The notes under the pieces: generated by a model
The model's database searches: none
The model's input: only the letters and a program-made list of their open reading frames with translations
What the model was told of the DNA's origin: nothing
Shown: piece by piece, positions 33,229-41,885 of the stretch
How positions within the stretch are numbered: position 1 is the stretch's first letter
How the letters are laid out: each line of letters opens with the position of its first letter
Position numbers and translations under genes: made by a program
Assembly: GCF_001984055.1 (NCBI RefSeq)
Contig: NZ_LYVO01000051.1
Span: 1-49,797 of the forward strand
Length of the DNA: 49,797 nt
Reading direction: 5' to 3'
Source: Variovorax sp. KK3
Lineage (GTDB): Bacteria > Pseudomonadota > Gammaproteobacteria > Burkholderiales > Burkholderiaceae_C

Positions 33229-33969
33229 GTGTACACCGCCCAGGGAACCATTGAGAAGTCTCATCTGCTCAAGCAGCACCAGCCGATGGTGCGGCGCATG
33301 GCGCTGCAGATGCTCGCCAAGCTGCCGGCCAGCGTGGAGCTCGACGACCTGATCCAGGCCGGCATGATCGGCCTGCTCGACGCGTCGAGCCGCTACCAGG
33401 ACAACCGCGGCGCGCAGTTCGAGACCTTCGCCAGCCAGCGCATCCGCGGCGCCATGATCGACGAGCTGCGCGCCAACGACTGGGGTTCGCGCGGGCTGCG
33501 CCAGTCGGCGCGCAAGGTGGAGCAGGCGGTCCAGGCGCTGGAGCACCGCATGGGGCGCGCGCCGTCCGAAGGCGAGATCGCCAAGGAGCTGGACGTGACG
33601 CTCGAGGCCTACCAGGGCCTGCTGCAGGAGATCCAGGGCTGCCAGCTGCTCTACGTGGAGGATTTTTCGGTGGACGGGGAGGGCGACAACCCCTTTCTCG
33701 ACCGCCATGCCAGCGAGGCGCGCGGCGAGCGCGGCGGTGACGCCGACGACCCGCTGGCCCAGCTGATGGAAAGCGGCTTCCGCCACCAGTTGGTGGCGGC
33801 GATCGGCGAGCTGCCCGAGCGCGATCAGCTGCTGTTGAACCTGTATTACGAAGAAGAGCTGAACCTGCGCGAGATCGGCGCCATCCTCGAGGTGAGCCAG
33901 TCGCGCGTGTGCCAGCTGCACAGCCAGGCGATCAGCCGGCTGCGGGCGAAGCTGCAGGACATGCTGTAG
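33229..33969 (+). CDS. fliA: RNA polymerase sigma-28 factor FliA
   Basis: Sigma factor for late flagellar genes; 246 residues. Region 2 is seen in LPASVELDDLIQAGMIGLLDA and FETFASQRIRGAMIDELRAND; region 3 in VEQAVQALEHRMGRAPSEGE; region 4 in LPERDQLLLNLYYEEELNLR and SQSRVCQLHSQAISRLR. The start is a GTG after AAGGA. It recognises promoters like the one at 7794-7820. It closes the flagellar locus; no obvious terminator follows it. Confidence 0.97.
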   Translation: MYTAQGTIEKSHLLKQHQPMVRRMALQMLAKLPASVELDDLIQAGMIGLLDASSRYQDNRGAQFETFASQRIRGAMIDELRANDWGSRGLRQSARKVEQAVQALEHRMGRAPSEGEIAKELDVTLEAYQGLLQEIQGCQLLYVEDFSVDGEGDNPFLDRHASEARGERGGDADDPLAQLMESGFRHQLVAAIGELPERDQLLLNLYYEEELNLREIGAILEVSQSRVCQLHSQAISRLRAKLQDML

Positions 33970-34055
33970 CAGCCCGCAACAAATTCTGCGCACCCTGTAG
34001 GAAAACTCCGCGAGCCGCGCGCAGGGGTTTGATTTCCGTCGCGCGATCACCCAGC

Positions 34056-35240
34056 ATGGCTGCCATGGACACGCCCATCTTCAGCGCGTTGCCCGGCGCA
34101 GCCTCGATGCTCGCCGGTGAAGGACCGATGCTCGTCGAGCCCGGCCTCCAAGGCTCCGTCGTCGCACTGACCGCGGACCACCATGCCTACGCCAGCGACC
34201 ACGAGCGCGCGACGCGCGCCCAGATCGCGTGGCGCCTCGCCCGGCTCAAGAAGTCGCGCTTCGAGGGCGAGTACGACCGGGCGCGAAGTTATGCGGCGCC
34301 GGTGTACTTCGTCCCCAGCGACACGCTGGTGGGCTCGGCGCTGGCCGGCGACCTGGGCATCCAGGGCCAGCATGCGCTGTTCGGCGGCGTGGTGCCGCAC
34401 CCTTTCGTGCTGACCAAGACCATTTCACACGGCCTGGTCGACCCGGCTGCCGCGGCGCCGTCGGGCTGGTGCCACGCCTTCGCCGGCCAGGTCGGCAACG
34501 CGGTGCTGCAGGGCTACTCGGTCTTCTCGCCCGAAGACGCGCGGCGCGCCGGCCTGCGCCTGCTGGAAACGGGCCCTGTGCGACTGAAGCCCACGCGCGC
34601 CACGGGCGGGCGAGGACAGCAGGTGGTGCGCGACCGGCAGGCGCTGGACACTGCGCTGGCCGCCATGGACGCAGCGGAAATCGCCGAGCACGGCCTGGTG
34701 CTCGAAGAGAACCTCAAGCAGCCCGTCACCTACAGCGTGGGCCAGGTGCACGTCGGCACGGCCGTCGCCAGCTACTACGGCTGGCAGCGCCTGACCACCG
34801 ACAACAACGGCCAGGAGGTCTATGGCGGCTCCGACCTGACAGTGGCGCGCGGCGGCTTCGACGACTTGCTGGCGCTGAGCATGCCGGAAGAGCTTCGGCT
34901 GGCGGTGGAGCAGGCGCGTATCTTTCACCGCGCGGTGGAAGCATCGTTCCCGGGCTTCTTCGCGTCGCGCATCAACTACGACGTGGCGCAGGGCGCCAAC
35001 GAGGCCGGGCGCTGGTGCTCCGGCGTGCTGGAGCAGTCGTGGCGGGTCGGCGGCGCGAGCGGCGCCGAGATCGCGGCGCTCGAGATCTTCGACGAGCAGC
35101 CCGATCGCCGCGCGGCCAACGCCTCGTGCTTCGAGTTCTACGGCGACGGCGTGGTGCCGCCGCCCAATGCCTGCGTGTATTTCAACGGTGTCGATGCCAG
35201 CGTCGGTCCGATCACGAAGTACACCGTGGTCGAACCCTGA
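34056..35240 (+). CDS. DUF3182 family protein
   Basis: A 394-residue protein matching the DUF3182 family, common in Burkholderiales. Characteristic segments are SDHERATRAQIAWRLARLKK, YFVPSDTLVGSALAGDLGIQ, LFGGVVPHPFVLTKTISHGL and RLKPTRATGGRGQQVV. The last, with the following LVLEENL and SRINYDVAQG, suggests an ATP-grasp-like fold, but the function of the family is not known. Two close ATGs, 34056 and 34065, could serve as start. It lies next to an alpha/beta hydrolase in the same direction. Confidence 0.88.
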   Translation: MAAMDTPIFSALPGAASMLAGEGPMLVEPGLQGSVVALTADHHAYASDHERATRAQIAWRLARLKKSRFEGEYDRARSYAAPVYFVPSDTLVGSALAGDLGIQGQHALFGGVVPHPFVLTKTISHGLVDPAAAAPSGWCHAFAGQVGNAVLQGYSVFSPEDARRAGLRLLETGPVRLKPTRATGGRGQQVVRDRQALDTALAAMDAAEIAEHGLVLEENLKQPVTYSVGQVHVGTAVASYYGWQRLTTDNNGQEVYGGSDLTVARGGFDDLLALSMPEELRLAVEQARIFHRAVEASFPGFFASRINYDVAQGANEAGRWCSGVLEQSWRVGGASGAEIAALEIFDEQPDRRAANASCFEFYGDGVVPPPNACVYFNGVDASVGPITKYTVVEP

Positions 35241-35274
35241 CATGCCGCGAACGATGCGGCCATACAACTCCTAG

Positions 35275-36132
35275 ATGCCCACCAGACAGGCACTGATCGA
35301 CATCCCCGTCGACGGCGTGCACATCGCCGGCACGCTGATCGCGCCATCGGCCGTAGTGCCCGGCGTGCTGCTGGTGCACGGCTGGGACGGCAGCCAGCAG
35401 CAAGACGCCACGCGCGCCCGCGAACTCGCGGCGCTGGGCTGCATCTGCCTGACCTTCGACCTGCGCGGCCATGCGCGCCACGTTTCCCAGCGCGAGGCCG
35501 TGACCCGCGAAGACAACCTGCACGACGTGCTGGCCGCCTACGACACGCTGGTGGGGCATCCCGCGGTCGACCCGAACGCCGTCGCCGTCATCGGCAGCAG
35601 CTACGGCGGTTACCTGGCCGCAGTGCTGACATCGCTGCGTCCCGTGCGCTGGCTGGGCCTGCGGGTGCCTGCGATCTACCGCGACGAGAACTGGGAGCAG
35701 CCCAAGCGCCGGCTCAACGGCGACGACCTGACGCTGTATCGCCAGACCAGCATCGAGCCCGAGAAGAACCGCGCGCTGGCCGCCTGCGAGGACTTCCTGG
35801 GCGACGTGCTGCTGGTCGAATCGGAGAACGACACCATCGTGCCGCACCCGGTCATCGAAAACTACCTGGGCGCCTTCAAGCATTCGCGATCGATGACCTA
35901 CCGGGTGATGGAAGGCGTCGACCATGCGATGTCGAAGCGCGTCTGGCGCGAGGCCTACACGCAGATCGTGGTGGCCTGGATGACCGAGATGCGCCTGGCC
36001 GCGAAAGCCGAAGAGAAGATCCGGCCTCGGCAGCATCCCCGGCGCTACGAGAGCTGGCCCAGCGCGGCGCCCGAGCCGGCACCGTCGCAGGCACCGGCAC
36101 GCGGGGCGCTGCACGAATCGCGAAATATTTAA
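35275..36132 (+). CDS. Alpha/beta hydrolase
   Basis: A 285-residue serine hydrolase. The oxyanion region LLVHGWDGSQQQ, nucleophile elbow GSSYGG, acidic residue in VESENDTIVPH and His in GVDHAMSKR are all in order. It belongs to the dienelactone-hydrolase/prolyl-oligopeptidase-like group. The C-terminal 40 residues are Pro/Ala-rich and look disordered. Substrate is unknown. It starts 34 bases after the DUF3182 gene, with which it is probably co-transcribed. Confidence 0.88.
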   Translation: MPTRQALIDIPVDGVHIAGTLIAPSAVVPGVLLVHGWDGSQQQDATRARELAALGCICLTFDLRGHARHVSQREAVTREDNLHDVLAAYDTLVGHPAVDPNAVAVIGSSYGGYLAAVLTSLRPVRWLGLRVPAIYRDENWEQPKRRLNGDDLTLYRQTSIEPEKNRALAACEDFLGDVLLVESENDTIVPHPVIENYLGAFKHSRSMTYRVMEGVDHAMSKRVWREAYTQIVVAWMTEMRLAAKAEEKIRPRQHPRRYESWPSAAPEPAPSQAPARGALHESRNI

Positions 36133-36216
36133 TACCCCGGTTTGCTGTCGACCCTTCAGGAATCGCGCTCGTGAGCCGTAAAGCTCTCAGAGTGCAATTC
36201 AAAGAGGAGCAGCAAC

Positions 36217-36669
36217 ATGTCCAGACTCATCATCCTTGCCCGGCATGGCAGCGTGCGGCAGGTCAACATCAAGGGCTCGCTCACGTCCGTGGGCCGCGAT
36301 CCGCAGTGCGACGTGCACATCGACAGCCTGGGCGTGAGCCGCCGCCACGCCAGCATCCACTGGACCGGCGACCGCTTCGTGCTGACCGACCTGGCGAGCT
36401 TCAACGGCACCTTCGTCAACGATCAGCGCATCGAGTCGCACCCGTTGAAGAACGGCGACGCGATCACGATCGGCGACTGCCAGTTGCGCTTTCTGTACAG
36501 CTCGCAGCCGGTGCCCAAGGACGAAGCGCTGCGCCTGGTGACCCAGGTCGACGGCCTGCACCATGCGCATGCGGCGCGCGAGCGCAGCGACTGGGCGACC
36601 TTCTTCCGCCGCAGCGCCGGCCGTGCCCCGGCCGGCAGCCAGAGCGGAACGGTGGCGCGCTACCGCTGA
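36217..36669 (+). CDS. FHA domain-containing protein
   Basis: A 150-residue protein made almost wholly of a forkhead-associated domain, which binds phosphothreonine peptides. The conserved pattern is complete: SVGRDPQCDVHI, SRRHASI and LASFNGTFVND. The last 40 residues are basic and probably flexible. AGAGGAG precedes the ATG. No kinase or phosphatase gene is next to it, so its partner is unknown. Confidence 0.92.
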   Translation: MSRLIILARHGSVRQVNIKGSLTSVGRDPQCDVHIDSLGVSRRHASIHWTGDRFVLTDLASFNGTFVNDQRIESHPLKNGDAITIGDCQLRFLYSSQPVPKDEALRLVTQVDGLHHAHAARERSDWATFFRRSAGRAPAGSQSGTVARYR

Positions 36670-36841
36670 GGGATGGGCGAGGCGCCGGCCGGCAGCTGGC
36701 GGCCGGCGGCCGTGGGGCAGCGGGAAAATGGAGAGTCGCCGCCGCCGCGTCACGCATGTGACTTGCGGTCGCTGAGACAATAGGCGGGTGTCTGCCGCCT
36801 TTCCATCCGTCCGTTCAGACGCGCCCGTCGCCCGTCGCCTC

Positions 36842-37189
36842 ATGAGTCCAAAGAGCCAGAAACCTCAGAAAAGCCAGAAGAACCTTCGCATCTCCGTCGG
36901 CCCCCGGTGGTCATCGTTCACCTACGAGCGGGACGGCATGGAGATGCTGGGAACCGTGCAGCGCGGCATGCAGATCGGCGCGCTGGTCCGGCTGGCGGAC
37001 GGCAGCTACGCGCAGGTCAACGGCGACGTGATCGAAGTGCTGAACAAGAGCAAGGTCGAGTTCGTGCTCGGCCCGACCGCCAGGCGCGAGCTGAATCCGA
37101 CTTACAGCATTCCGACCCAGGCGCCGTCGACGGCGGTGGTGGTGATCAAGAAACGCAGGCGGATCGTGCCGCCGCCGGGGCAGGCCTGA
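36842..37189 (+). CDS. Conserved small hypothetical protein
   Basis: A 115-residue basic protein. The N-terminus is Lys/Ser/Gln-rich; the middle reads SFTYERDGMEMLGTVQRGMQ and GALVRLADGSYAQVNGDVIE; the tail is KKRRRIVPPPGQA. I do not recognise a domain. ATG 36842 is preferred; a GTG at 36788 would add 18 residues. The bidirectional terminator at 37231-37264 ends its transcript. Confidence 0.65.
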   Translation: MSPKSQKPQKSQKNLRISVGPRWSSFTYERDGMEMLGTVQRGMQIGALVRLADGSYAQVNGDVIEVLNKSKVEFVLGPTARRELNPTYSIPTQAPSTAVVVIKKRRRIVPPPGQA

Positions 37190-37230
37190 CGCATCGTTCA
37201 CCCGCCGCCGCCTCAGCAAGAGCGGCCATG

Positions 37231-37264
37231 AAAAAAGCCCCGTTGCAGTGCAACGGGGCTTTTT
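37231..37264. terminator. Bidirectional intrinsic terminator
   Basis: AGCCCCGTTGC (37236-37246) pairs perfectly with GCAACGGGGCT (37250-37260) around the loop AGT. A run of T (37260-37264) follows on the plus strand, and six A (37231-37236) give a U-run on the minus strand. It serves the small hypothetical gene from one side and tRNA-Thr from the other. Confidence 0.93.
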
Positions 37265-37269
37265 CAATG

Positions 37270-37345
37270 TGGTGCCGGAGAGATGATTCGAACACCCGAC
37301 CTTCTCATTACGAATGAGCTGCTCTACCAACTGAGCTACACCGGC
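37270..37345 (-). tRNA. tRNA-Thr (anticodon CGU)
   Basis: A complete 76-base cloverleaf including encoded CCA. D stem GCTC/GAGC with AGTTGGTA loop; anticodon stem GCTCA/TGAGA with loop TTCGTAA, giving anticodon CGU (codon ACG); five-base variable region; T arm GGGTG-TTCGAAT-CATCT. The acceptor stem has one U-U mismatch at 6-67, otherwise paired. The terminator at 37231-37264 lies directly downstream. Confidence 0.96.
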
Positions 37346-37356
37346 TTAGCCCGCGA

Positions 37357-38364
37357 TTATAGCGTCGGGTGATAGCCGGTCACGCGCTCGACCTCGTTCT
37401 TCGACCCCAAAACCACAGCCACGCGTTCGTGCAGCTTGGTCGGCTCCAGGTCCATGATGCGCTGGCGCCCGTTGGTGGCGGCGCCGCCGGCCTGTTCGAC
37501 CAGCCAGCTCATGGGGTTGGCCTCGTACATCAGGCGCAGCTTGCCGGCCTTCTCGGGCTCGCGCTTGTCCCAGGGGTACATGAAGACGCCACCGCGCATC
37601 AGGATGCGGTGCACGTCGGCCACCATGCTGGCGATCCAGCGCATGTTGAAGTCCTTGCCGCGCGGGCCGTCCTTGCCGGCCAGGCATTCGTCGATGTAGC
37701 GCTTCACCGGTTCGTCCCAGTGGCGCATGTTGCTCATGTTGACGGCGAATTCCTTGGTGTCGGCCGGGATGCGGATATCTTCCTGCGTGAGCATGAAGGA
37801 GCCCTGCTCGCGGTCGAGCGTGAACATCGAGACGCCGTTGCCCACCGTGAGCACCAGCGTGGTCTGCGGGCCGTAGATGCAGTAGCCCGCGGCCACCTGC
37901 TTGGTGCCGGGCTGCAGGAAGTCGGACTCCTGCACGCCGGGCGAGCCTTCGGGCTTCTTGAGCACGCTGAAGATGGTGCCGATGCTGACGTTGACGTCGA
38001 TGTTGCTGGAGCCGTCGAGCGGGTCGAACAGCAGCAGGTATTCGCCTTGCGGGTAGCGGTTGGGCACCACGTAGATGCTGTCCATTTCCTCGCTGGCCAT
38101 GGCCGCCAGGTGGCCGCCCCATTCGTTGGCCTCGATCAGCACCTCGTTGGCGATGATGTCGAGCTTCTTCTGGACCTCGCCCTGCACGTTCTCGCTGTCG
38201 GCCGAGCCGAGCACGTTGCCCAGGGCGCCTTTGTTCACGGCTTGGCTGATGCCCTTGCAGGCGCGCGCCACCACTTCGAGCAGCAGCCGCAACTGGCCGG
38301 GGATGAGGCCGTCGGCGCGTTGTTGTTCGATGAGGTAGCGGGTGAGGGAAATGCTTTTAGCCAT
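37357..38364 (-). CDS. fbp: Class I fructose-1,6-bisphosphatase
   Basis: Gluconeogenic enzyme converting fructose-1,6-bisphosphate to fructose-6-phosphate; 335 residues. The metal site LLLFDPLDGSSNIDVNVSIG and the loops YVVPNRYPQGEY and MRWIASMVADVHRILMRGGV are conserved. Length matches the family (about 332). It lies downstream of pepN in the same direction; the third copy of the structured repeat is between them. Confidence 0.97.
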   Translation of the reverse strand: MAKSISLTRYLIEQQRADGLIPGQLRLLLEVVARACKGISQAVNKGALGNVLGSADSENVQGEVQKKLDIIANEVLIEANEWGGHLAAMASEEMDSIYVVPNRYPQGEYLLLFDPLDGSSNIDVNVSIGTIFSVLKKPEGSPGVQESDFLQPGTKQVAAGYCIYGPQTTLVLTVGNGVSMFTLDREQGSFMLTQEDIRIPADTKEFAVNMSNMRHWDEPVKRYIDECLAGKDGPRGKDFNMRWIASMVADVHRILMRGGVFMYPWDKREPEKAGKLRLMYEANPMSWLVEQAGGAATNGRQRIMDLEPTKLHERVAVVLGSKNEVERVTGYHPTL

Positions 38365-38393
38365 TCAGTAACTCCAATATCGTCTTGTCTTCA

Positions 38394-38493
38394 CGGGGAA
38401 CACCGCGGAACCGGCTTCGCCGGGCCGCTGGTGTTGCCCCCGGAAGGGGGTTGGCGAAAGCGACACGAAGTGCGCGAAGCCTGGGGGAGAGCC
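38394..38493 (-). repeat. Dispersed structured intergenic repeat, copy 3
   Basis: This 100-base copy nearly fills the pepN-fbp gap. On the transcribed strand it has the same order of parts as copies 1 and 2: GGCTCTCCCCCAGGCTTCGC, a CCCCC-tt-CCGGGGG hairpin, CCGGC-gaa-GCCGG, and the outer CACCAGCGG/CCGCGGTG stem. The stems are kept, while loop bases and the first third differ. It is again in the same orientation relative to the flanking genes. Confidence 0.9.
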
Positions 38494-38497
38494 TTGT

Positions 38498-41203
38498 TCA
38501 CGAGGCGAGGGCGCGGGTCACGACTTCATGCGTGTCCTTGCTCAGGTCGGGCTTGGAGGCGACGCGCATGATGGCCTCGCGCGCCGCGCTGCGGTAAGGC
38601 TCGGCCAGCTTGCTCCAGCGGTCGAGGGCACGCGCGAGGCGGGCCGCGACCTGCGGGTTGATGGCGTCGAGCTCGATCACGCGCTCGCACCAGAACACGT
38701 AACCCGCGGCATCGGCGCGGTGCAGGGCGCCGGGGTTGCCGCTGCAGTAGCTGAAGATCACGCTGCGCGCGCGGTTCGGGTTCTTGAGCGAGAAGTCGGC
38801 GTGCTTCATCAGCTGCTTGACAAGCGGCAGGATGTCGCCGCCGCGGTCGGGTGCGCCTGCCTGCAGCGAGAACCACTTGTCGATGACCAGCGCTTCGTCC
38901 TTGAACATCGTGTGGAAGCGCGCCAATGCCTGGGCCGCCAGCGCATGGCCCGACGAGACCAGCGCATTGAGCGCGTTGAAGCGGTCGGTCATGTTGCCGG
39001 CTTCCTTGAAGCGCTGCAGTGTCTTGCCGGGCCAGACGGTGTCGCCCGACGCGCGTGCCGCCAGGCACAGGCTGGTCAGCGCCAGGCCGGCCAGCGCGCG
39101 GCGGCCGGCGGACTTCGGGTCGGGGCTGTAGGCGCCGGTGTCGCGGTTTTGCTCGTAGGCCTGCTCCCAATCGGCGAACAGGGCGGTGGCGAGCTGAGCG
39201 CGCATGGCTTCGCGCACCGCATGCACGCGCTGCGGATCGACCACGTCGAGCTGCTCGGCGATGTAGGTTTCCGAGGGCAGCGTGAGCACGAGCTCCTTGA
39301 AGGCCGCGTCGAGCTGCGGGTCGCGCAGCACGCTGCGCAAGGCCTCGACACAGGACTCGCCGAGCGGTGCCTCGGCAGCACCCGTGACCGGCGCGCCGAT
39401 GGCCTGGATGGCGGCGCGCAGCGCCAGGCGCTGGCCGGCTTCCCAGCGACTGAACGCGTCGGTGTCGTGGGCCAGCAGCGTGAGCAGTTGGGCATCGCTG
39501 TAGTCGTGGTCGAGGATCACCGGCGCGCTGAAGCCGCGCAGGATCGACGGCACCGGCTCTTCGTCGACGTCGACGAAGGTGAACTGCTCGCCCGCGCGCG
39601 TGAGCACCAGCGTGCGCGTGCCCGTGCTCGCTGCTTCTTCGCCTTCCAGCTTCAGCGGCAGTTCGCGGCCATCGGTGCCCAGCAGGCCCAGGTTGACCGG
39701 AATGACGAAGGGCTCCTTGAAGGGCTGGCCCGGCGTGGGCGGGCAGCTCTGCACGAAGCTCAGTGTGTAGGTGCGCTGGGCGGCGTCGTACACGCCGTGG
39801 GCCGACAGGCGCGGCGTGCCGGCCTGGCTGTACCAGCGCTTGAACTGGGGCAGCAGGCGCGCGAGTTCGGAGTCGGGATTGGCGTCGGCGATGGCCTGGG
39901 CGAAGTCGTCGCAGGTCACGGCCTGGCCGTCATGGCGCTCGAAGTACAGCGTGATGCCGCGCGCGAAGCCGGCGCGGCCGACCAGCGTCAGCATCATGCG
40001 CACCACCTCGGCACCCTTTTCGTAGATGGTGACGGTGTAGAAGTTGCTGATCTCGATGTAGCTGTCGGGCCGCACGGGGTGCGCCATCGGGCCCGCGTCT
40101 TCGGGGAACTGGGCGGTGCGCAGCACGCGCACGTCCTCGATGCGCTTGACGGCACGGGCCGAGGGCTCGGCGCAGAGATCCTGGCTGAACTCCTGGTCGC
40201 GAAAGACGGTGAGGCCTTCCTTCAGCGAGAGCTGGAACCAGTCGCGGCAGGTCACGCGGTCGCCGCTCCAGTTGTGGAAGTACTCGTGGCCGACCACGCT
40301 CTCGATGTTGCTGTAGTCGGCGTCGGTGGCGGTAGCCTGGTTGGCCAGAACGTACTTCGTGTTGAAGATGTTCAGGCCCTTGTTCTCCATCGCGCCCATG
40401 TTGAAGTCGCTGGTGGCGACGATCATGAAACGGTCGAGGTCGAGCGGCAGGCCGAAGCGGGCTTCGTCCCAGGCGACCGAGTTGATCAGCGAGTTCATCG
40501 CATGCTCGGTCTTGTCGAGGTCGCCGGCGCGAACGTAGACCTGCAGCAGGTGGTCTTTGCCGTTGCGCGCCTTGATGCGCTGCTCGCGCGCCACGAGCTT
40601 GCCGGCCACCAGCGCGAACAGGTAGCTGGGCTTGCGGAAGGGGTCGACCCACTTCGCGAAATGGCGGCCCTCGGGCAGCTCGCCCTGCTCGACCAGGTTG
40701 CCGTTGGACAGCAGCACGGGATACGCGGCCTGGTTGGCGCGCAGGGTCACCGTGTAGCTGGCCATCACGTCCGGCCGGTCGAGGAAATAGGTGATGCGGC
40801 GGAAACCCTCGGCCTCGCACTGGGTGAAGAAGGTGTCTTCGCTCACGAACAGGCCCATGAGCTTGGTGTTCTTGGCCGGTGCGCAGGTGGTGAAGATCTC
40901 CAGCTCGAAGGCGCCCTCCTCGGCGGAGGGGAGGTTGTCCAGCACGAGTTGGTCGGCTTCCATGCGAAACGAGGCGCCCTGGCCGTTGACCAGCACGCGC
41001 GCCAGGTTGAGCTCGTCGCCGTCCAGGCGCAGCGGCTCGGCCGCCACCTCGGGATTGCGGCGCAGGCGCATGCGGTTCAGCACGCGGGTCTTGGCCGGGT
41101 CCAGGTCGAAGGTCAGGTCGACCGTGTCGATCCAGTAGGCCGGGGCGCGGTAGTCCTCGCGACGGATCGCGACGGGCTCGGCTTGGGCATCACGAAACAA
41201 CAT
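38498..41203 (-). CDS. pepN: Aminopeptidase N
   Basis: M1-family zinc metallopeptidase of 901 residues that removes N-terminal amino acids from peptides in the cytoplasm. The exopeptidase motif GAMEN is at residues 270-274 and the zinc motif HEYFH at 306-310, with the third ligand Glu in SLKEGLTVFRDQEF. Length is slightly above E. coli PepN (870). The ATG at MLFRDAQ is favoured; its start overlaps the end of the upstream HAD gene by 14 bases. Confidence 0.97.
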   Translation of the reverse strand: MLFRDAQAEPVAIRREDYRAPAYWIDTVDLTFDLDPAKTRVLNRMRLRRNPEVAAEPLRLDGDELNLARVLVNGQGASFRMEADQLVLDNLPSAEEGAFELEIFTTCAPAKNTKLMGLFVSEDTFFTQCEAEGFRRITYFLDRPDVMASYTVTLRANQAAYPVLLSNGNLVEQGELPEGRHFAKWVDPFRKPSYLFALVAGKLVAREQRIKARNGKDHLLQVYVRAGDLDKTEHAMNSLINSVAWDEARFGLPLDLDRFMIVATSDFNMGAMENKGLNIFNTKYVLANQATATDADYSNIESVVGHEYFHNWSGDRVTCRDWFQLSLKEGLTVFRDQEFSQDLCAEPSARAVKRIEDVRVLRTAQFPEDAGPMAHPVRPDSYIEISNFYTVTIYEKGAEVVRMMLTLVGRAGFARGITLYFERHDGQAVTCDDFAQAIADANPDSELARLLPQFKRWYSQAGTPRLSAHGVYDAAQRTYTLSFVQSCPPTPGQPFKEPFVIPVNLGLLGTDGRELPLKLEGEEAASTGTRTLVLTRAGEQFTFVDVDEEPVPSILRGFSAPVILDHDYSDAQLLTLLAHDTDAFSRWEAGQRLALRAAIQAIGAPVTGAAEAPLGESCVEALRSVLRDPQLDAAFKELVLTLPSETYIAEQLDVVDPQRVHAVREAMRAQLATALFADWEQAYEQNRDTGAYSPDPKSAGRRALAGLALTSLCLAARASGDTVWPGKTLQRFKEAGNMTDRFNALNALVSSGHALAAQALARFHTMFKDEALVIDKWFSLQAGAPDRGGDILPLVKQLMKHADFSLKNPNRARSVIFSYCSGNPGALHRADAAGYVFWCERVIELDAINPQVAARLARALDRWSKLAEPYRSAAREAIMRVASKPDLSKDTHEVVTRALAS

Positions 41204-41885
41204 CGAGCGTCTCCAGAAAGTTTGTTTTGACGAGTTCGTCGTAGTCGCGCACGGCCGCGATGACGTGCGGCCCTGCAAGTTCGGACGCGGAATGGCTGCT
41301 GCAGACCGCCACCGCGCGCATGCCGCCGCGGCGTGCGGCCTCGATGCCGAAAGGCGCATCTTCGAAGACGATGCAGCGTTCGGGCGCGACGCCGATGCGG
41401 CGCGCGGCTTCGAGAAAGATGGCGGGTTGCGGCTTGCCGGGCAGGCCTTCGTCGCCGCCGACGATGGCGAGCGGCGCCGGGTTCATGCGCAACTGCGACA
41501 GCACGAAGGCGATGTTGTGCTTGTCGCCCGCGGTGCCGACCGCGATCTTGAACCCGCGCGCCGCGGCGGCCTGGGCGAACACGCTGAAGCCGGCCACCTC
41601 GCGGAAGTCCGCGCGGAACAGCTCGCGGTAGATGGATTCCTTGGCGTCGGTGATCTCGAGGCTTTCGGCTTGCGTCACCTCGCGGCCCATGAGCTCGCAA
41701 GCGCATTCGAAGGCGGTGCGGCCGGTGGTCCGGCGCATGAAGTCGGGGATGTCGATCGACAGGCCCTTGCGCCGCCCGTACTCGACCCAGGCCTTGGCGT
41801 GCCAGGGCATGGAGTCGACCATGGTGCCGTCCATGTCGAAGATGAAGGCCTCGGTCCTGAGGCTCCTCTGGCTGGCAGCACCCAT
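41190..41885 (-). CDS. HAD-superfamily phosphatase (beta-phosphoglucomutase-like)
   Basis: A 231-residue haloacid-dehalogenase enzyme. Motif I FIFDMDGTMVDS has nucleophile D17 and acid D19; motif II is VGTAG; motif III GLPGKPQP; motif IV VFEDAPFGIEAA. The cap domain places it with beta-phosphoglucomutase or phosphoglycolate-phosphatase-like members; the substrate is not clear. Its ATG overlaps the prfB stop in the form TGATG, so the two are translationally coupled. Confidence 0.92.
   Translation of the reverse strand: MGAASQRSLRTEAFIFDMDGTMVDSMPWHAKAWVEYGRRKGLSIDIPDFMRRTTGRTAFECACELMGREVTQAESLEITDAKESIYRELFRADFREVAGFSVFAQAAAARGFKIAVGTAGDKHNIAFVLSQLRMNPAPLAIVGGDEGLPGKPQPAIFLEAARRIGVAPERCIVFEDAPFGIEAARRGGMRAVAVCSSHSASELAGPHVIAAVRDYDELVKTNFLETLDVVS

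Noticed and set aside
38528..41230. Open frame of 900 codons on the plus strand opposite pepN
   Set aside because: Fully antisense to pepN; composition is that of a shadow frame.
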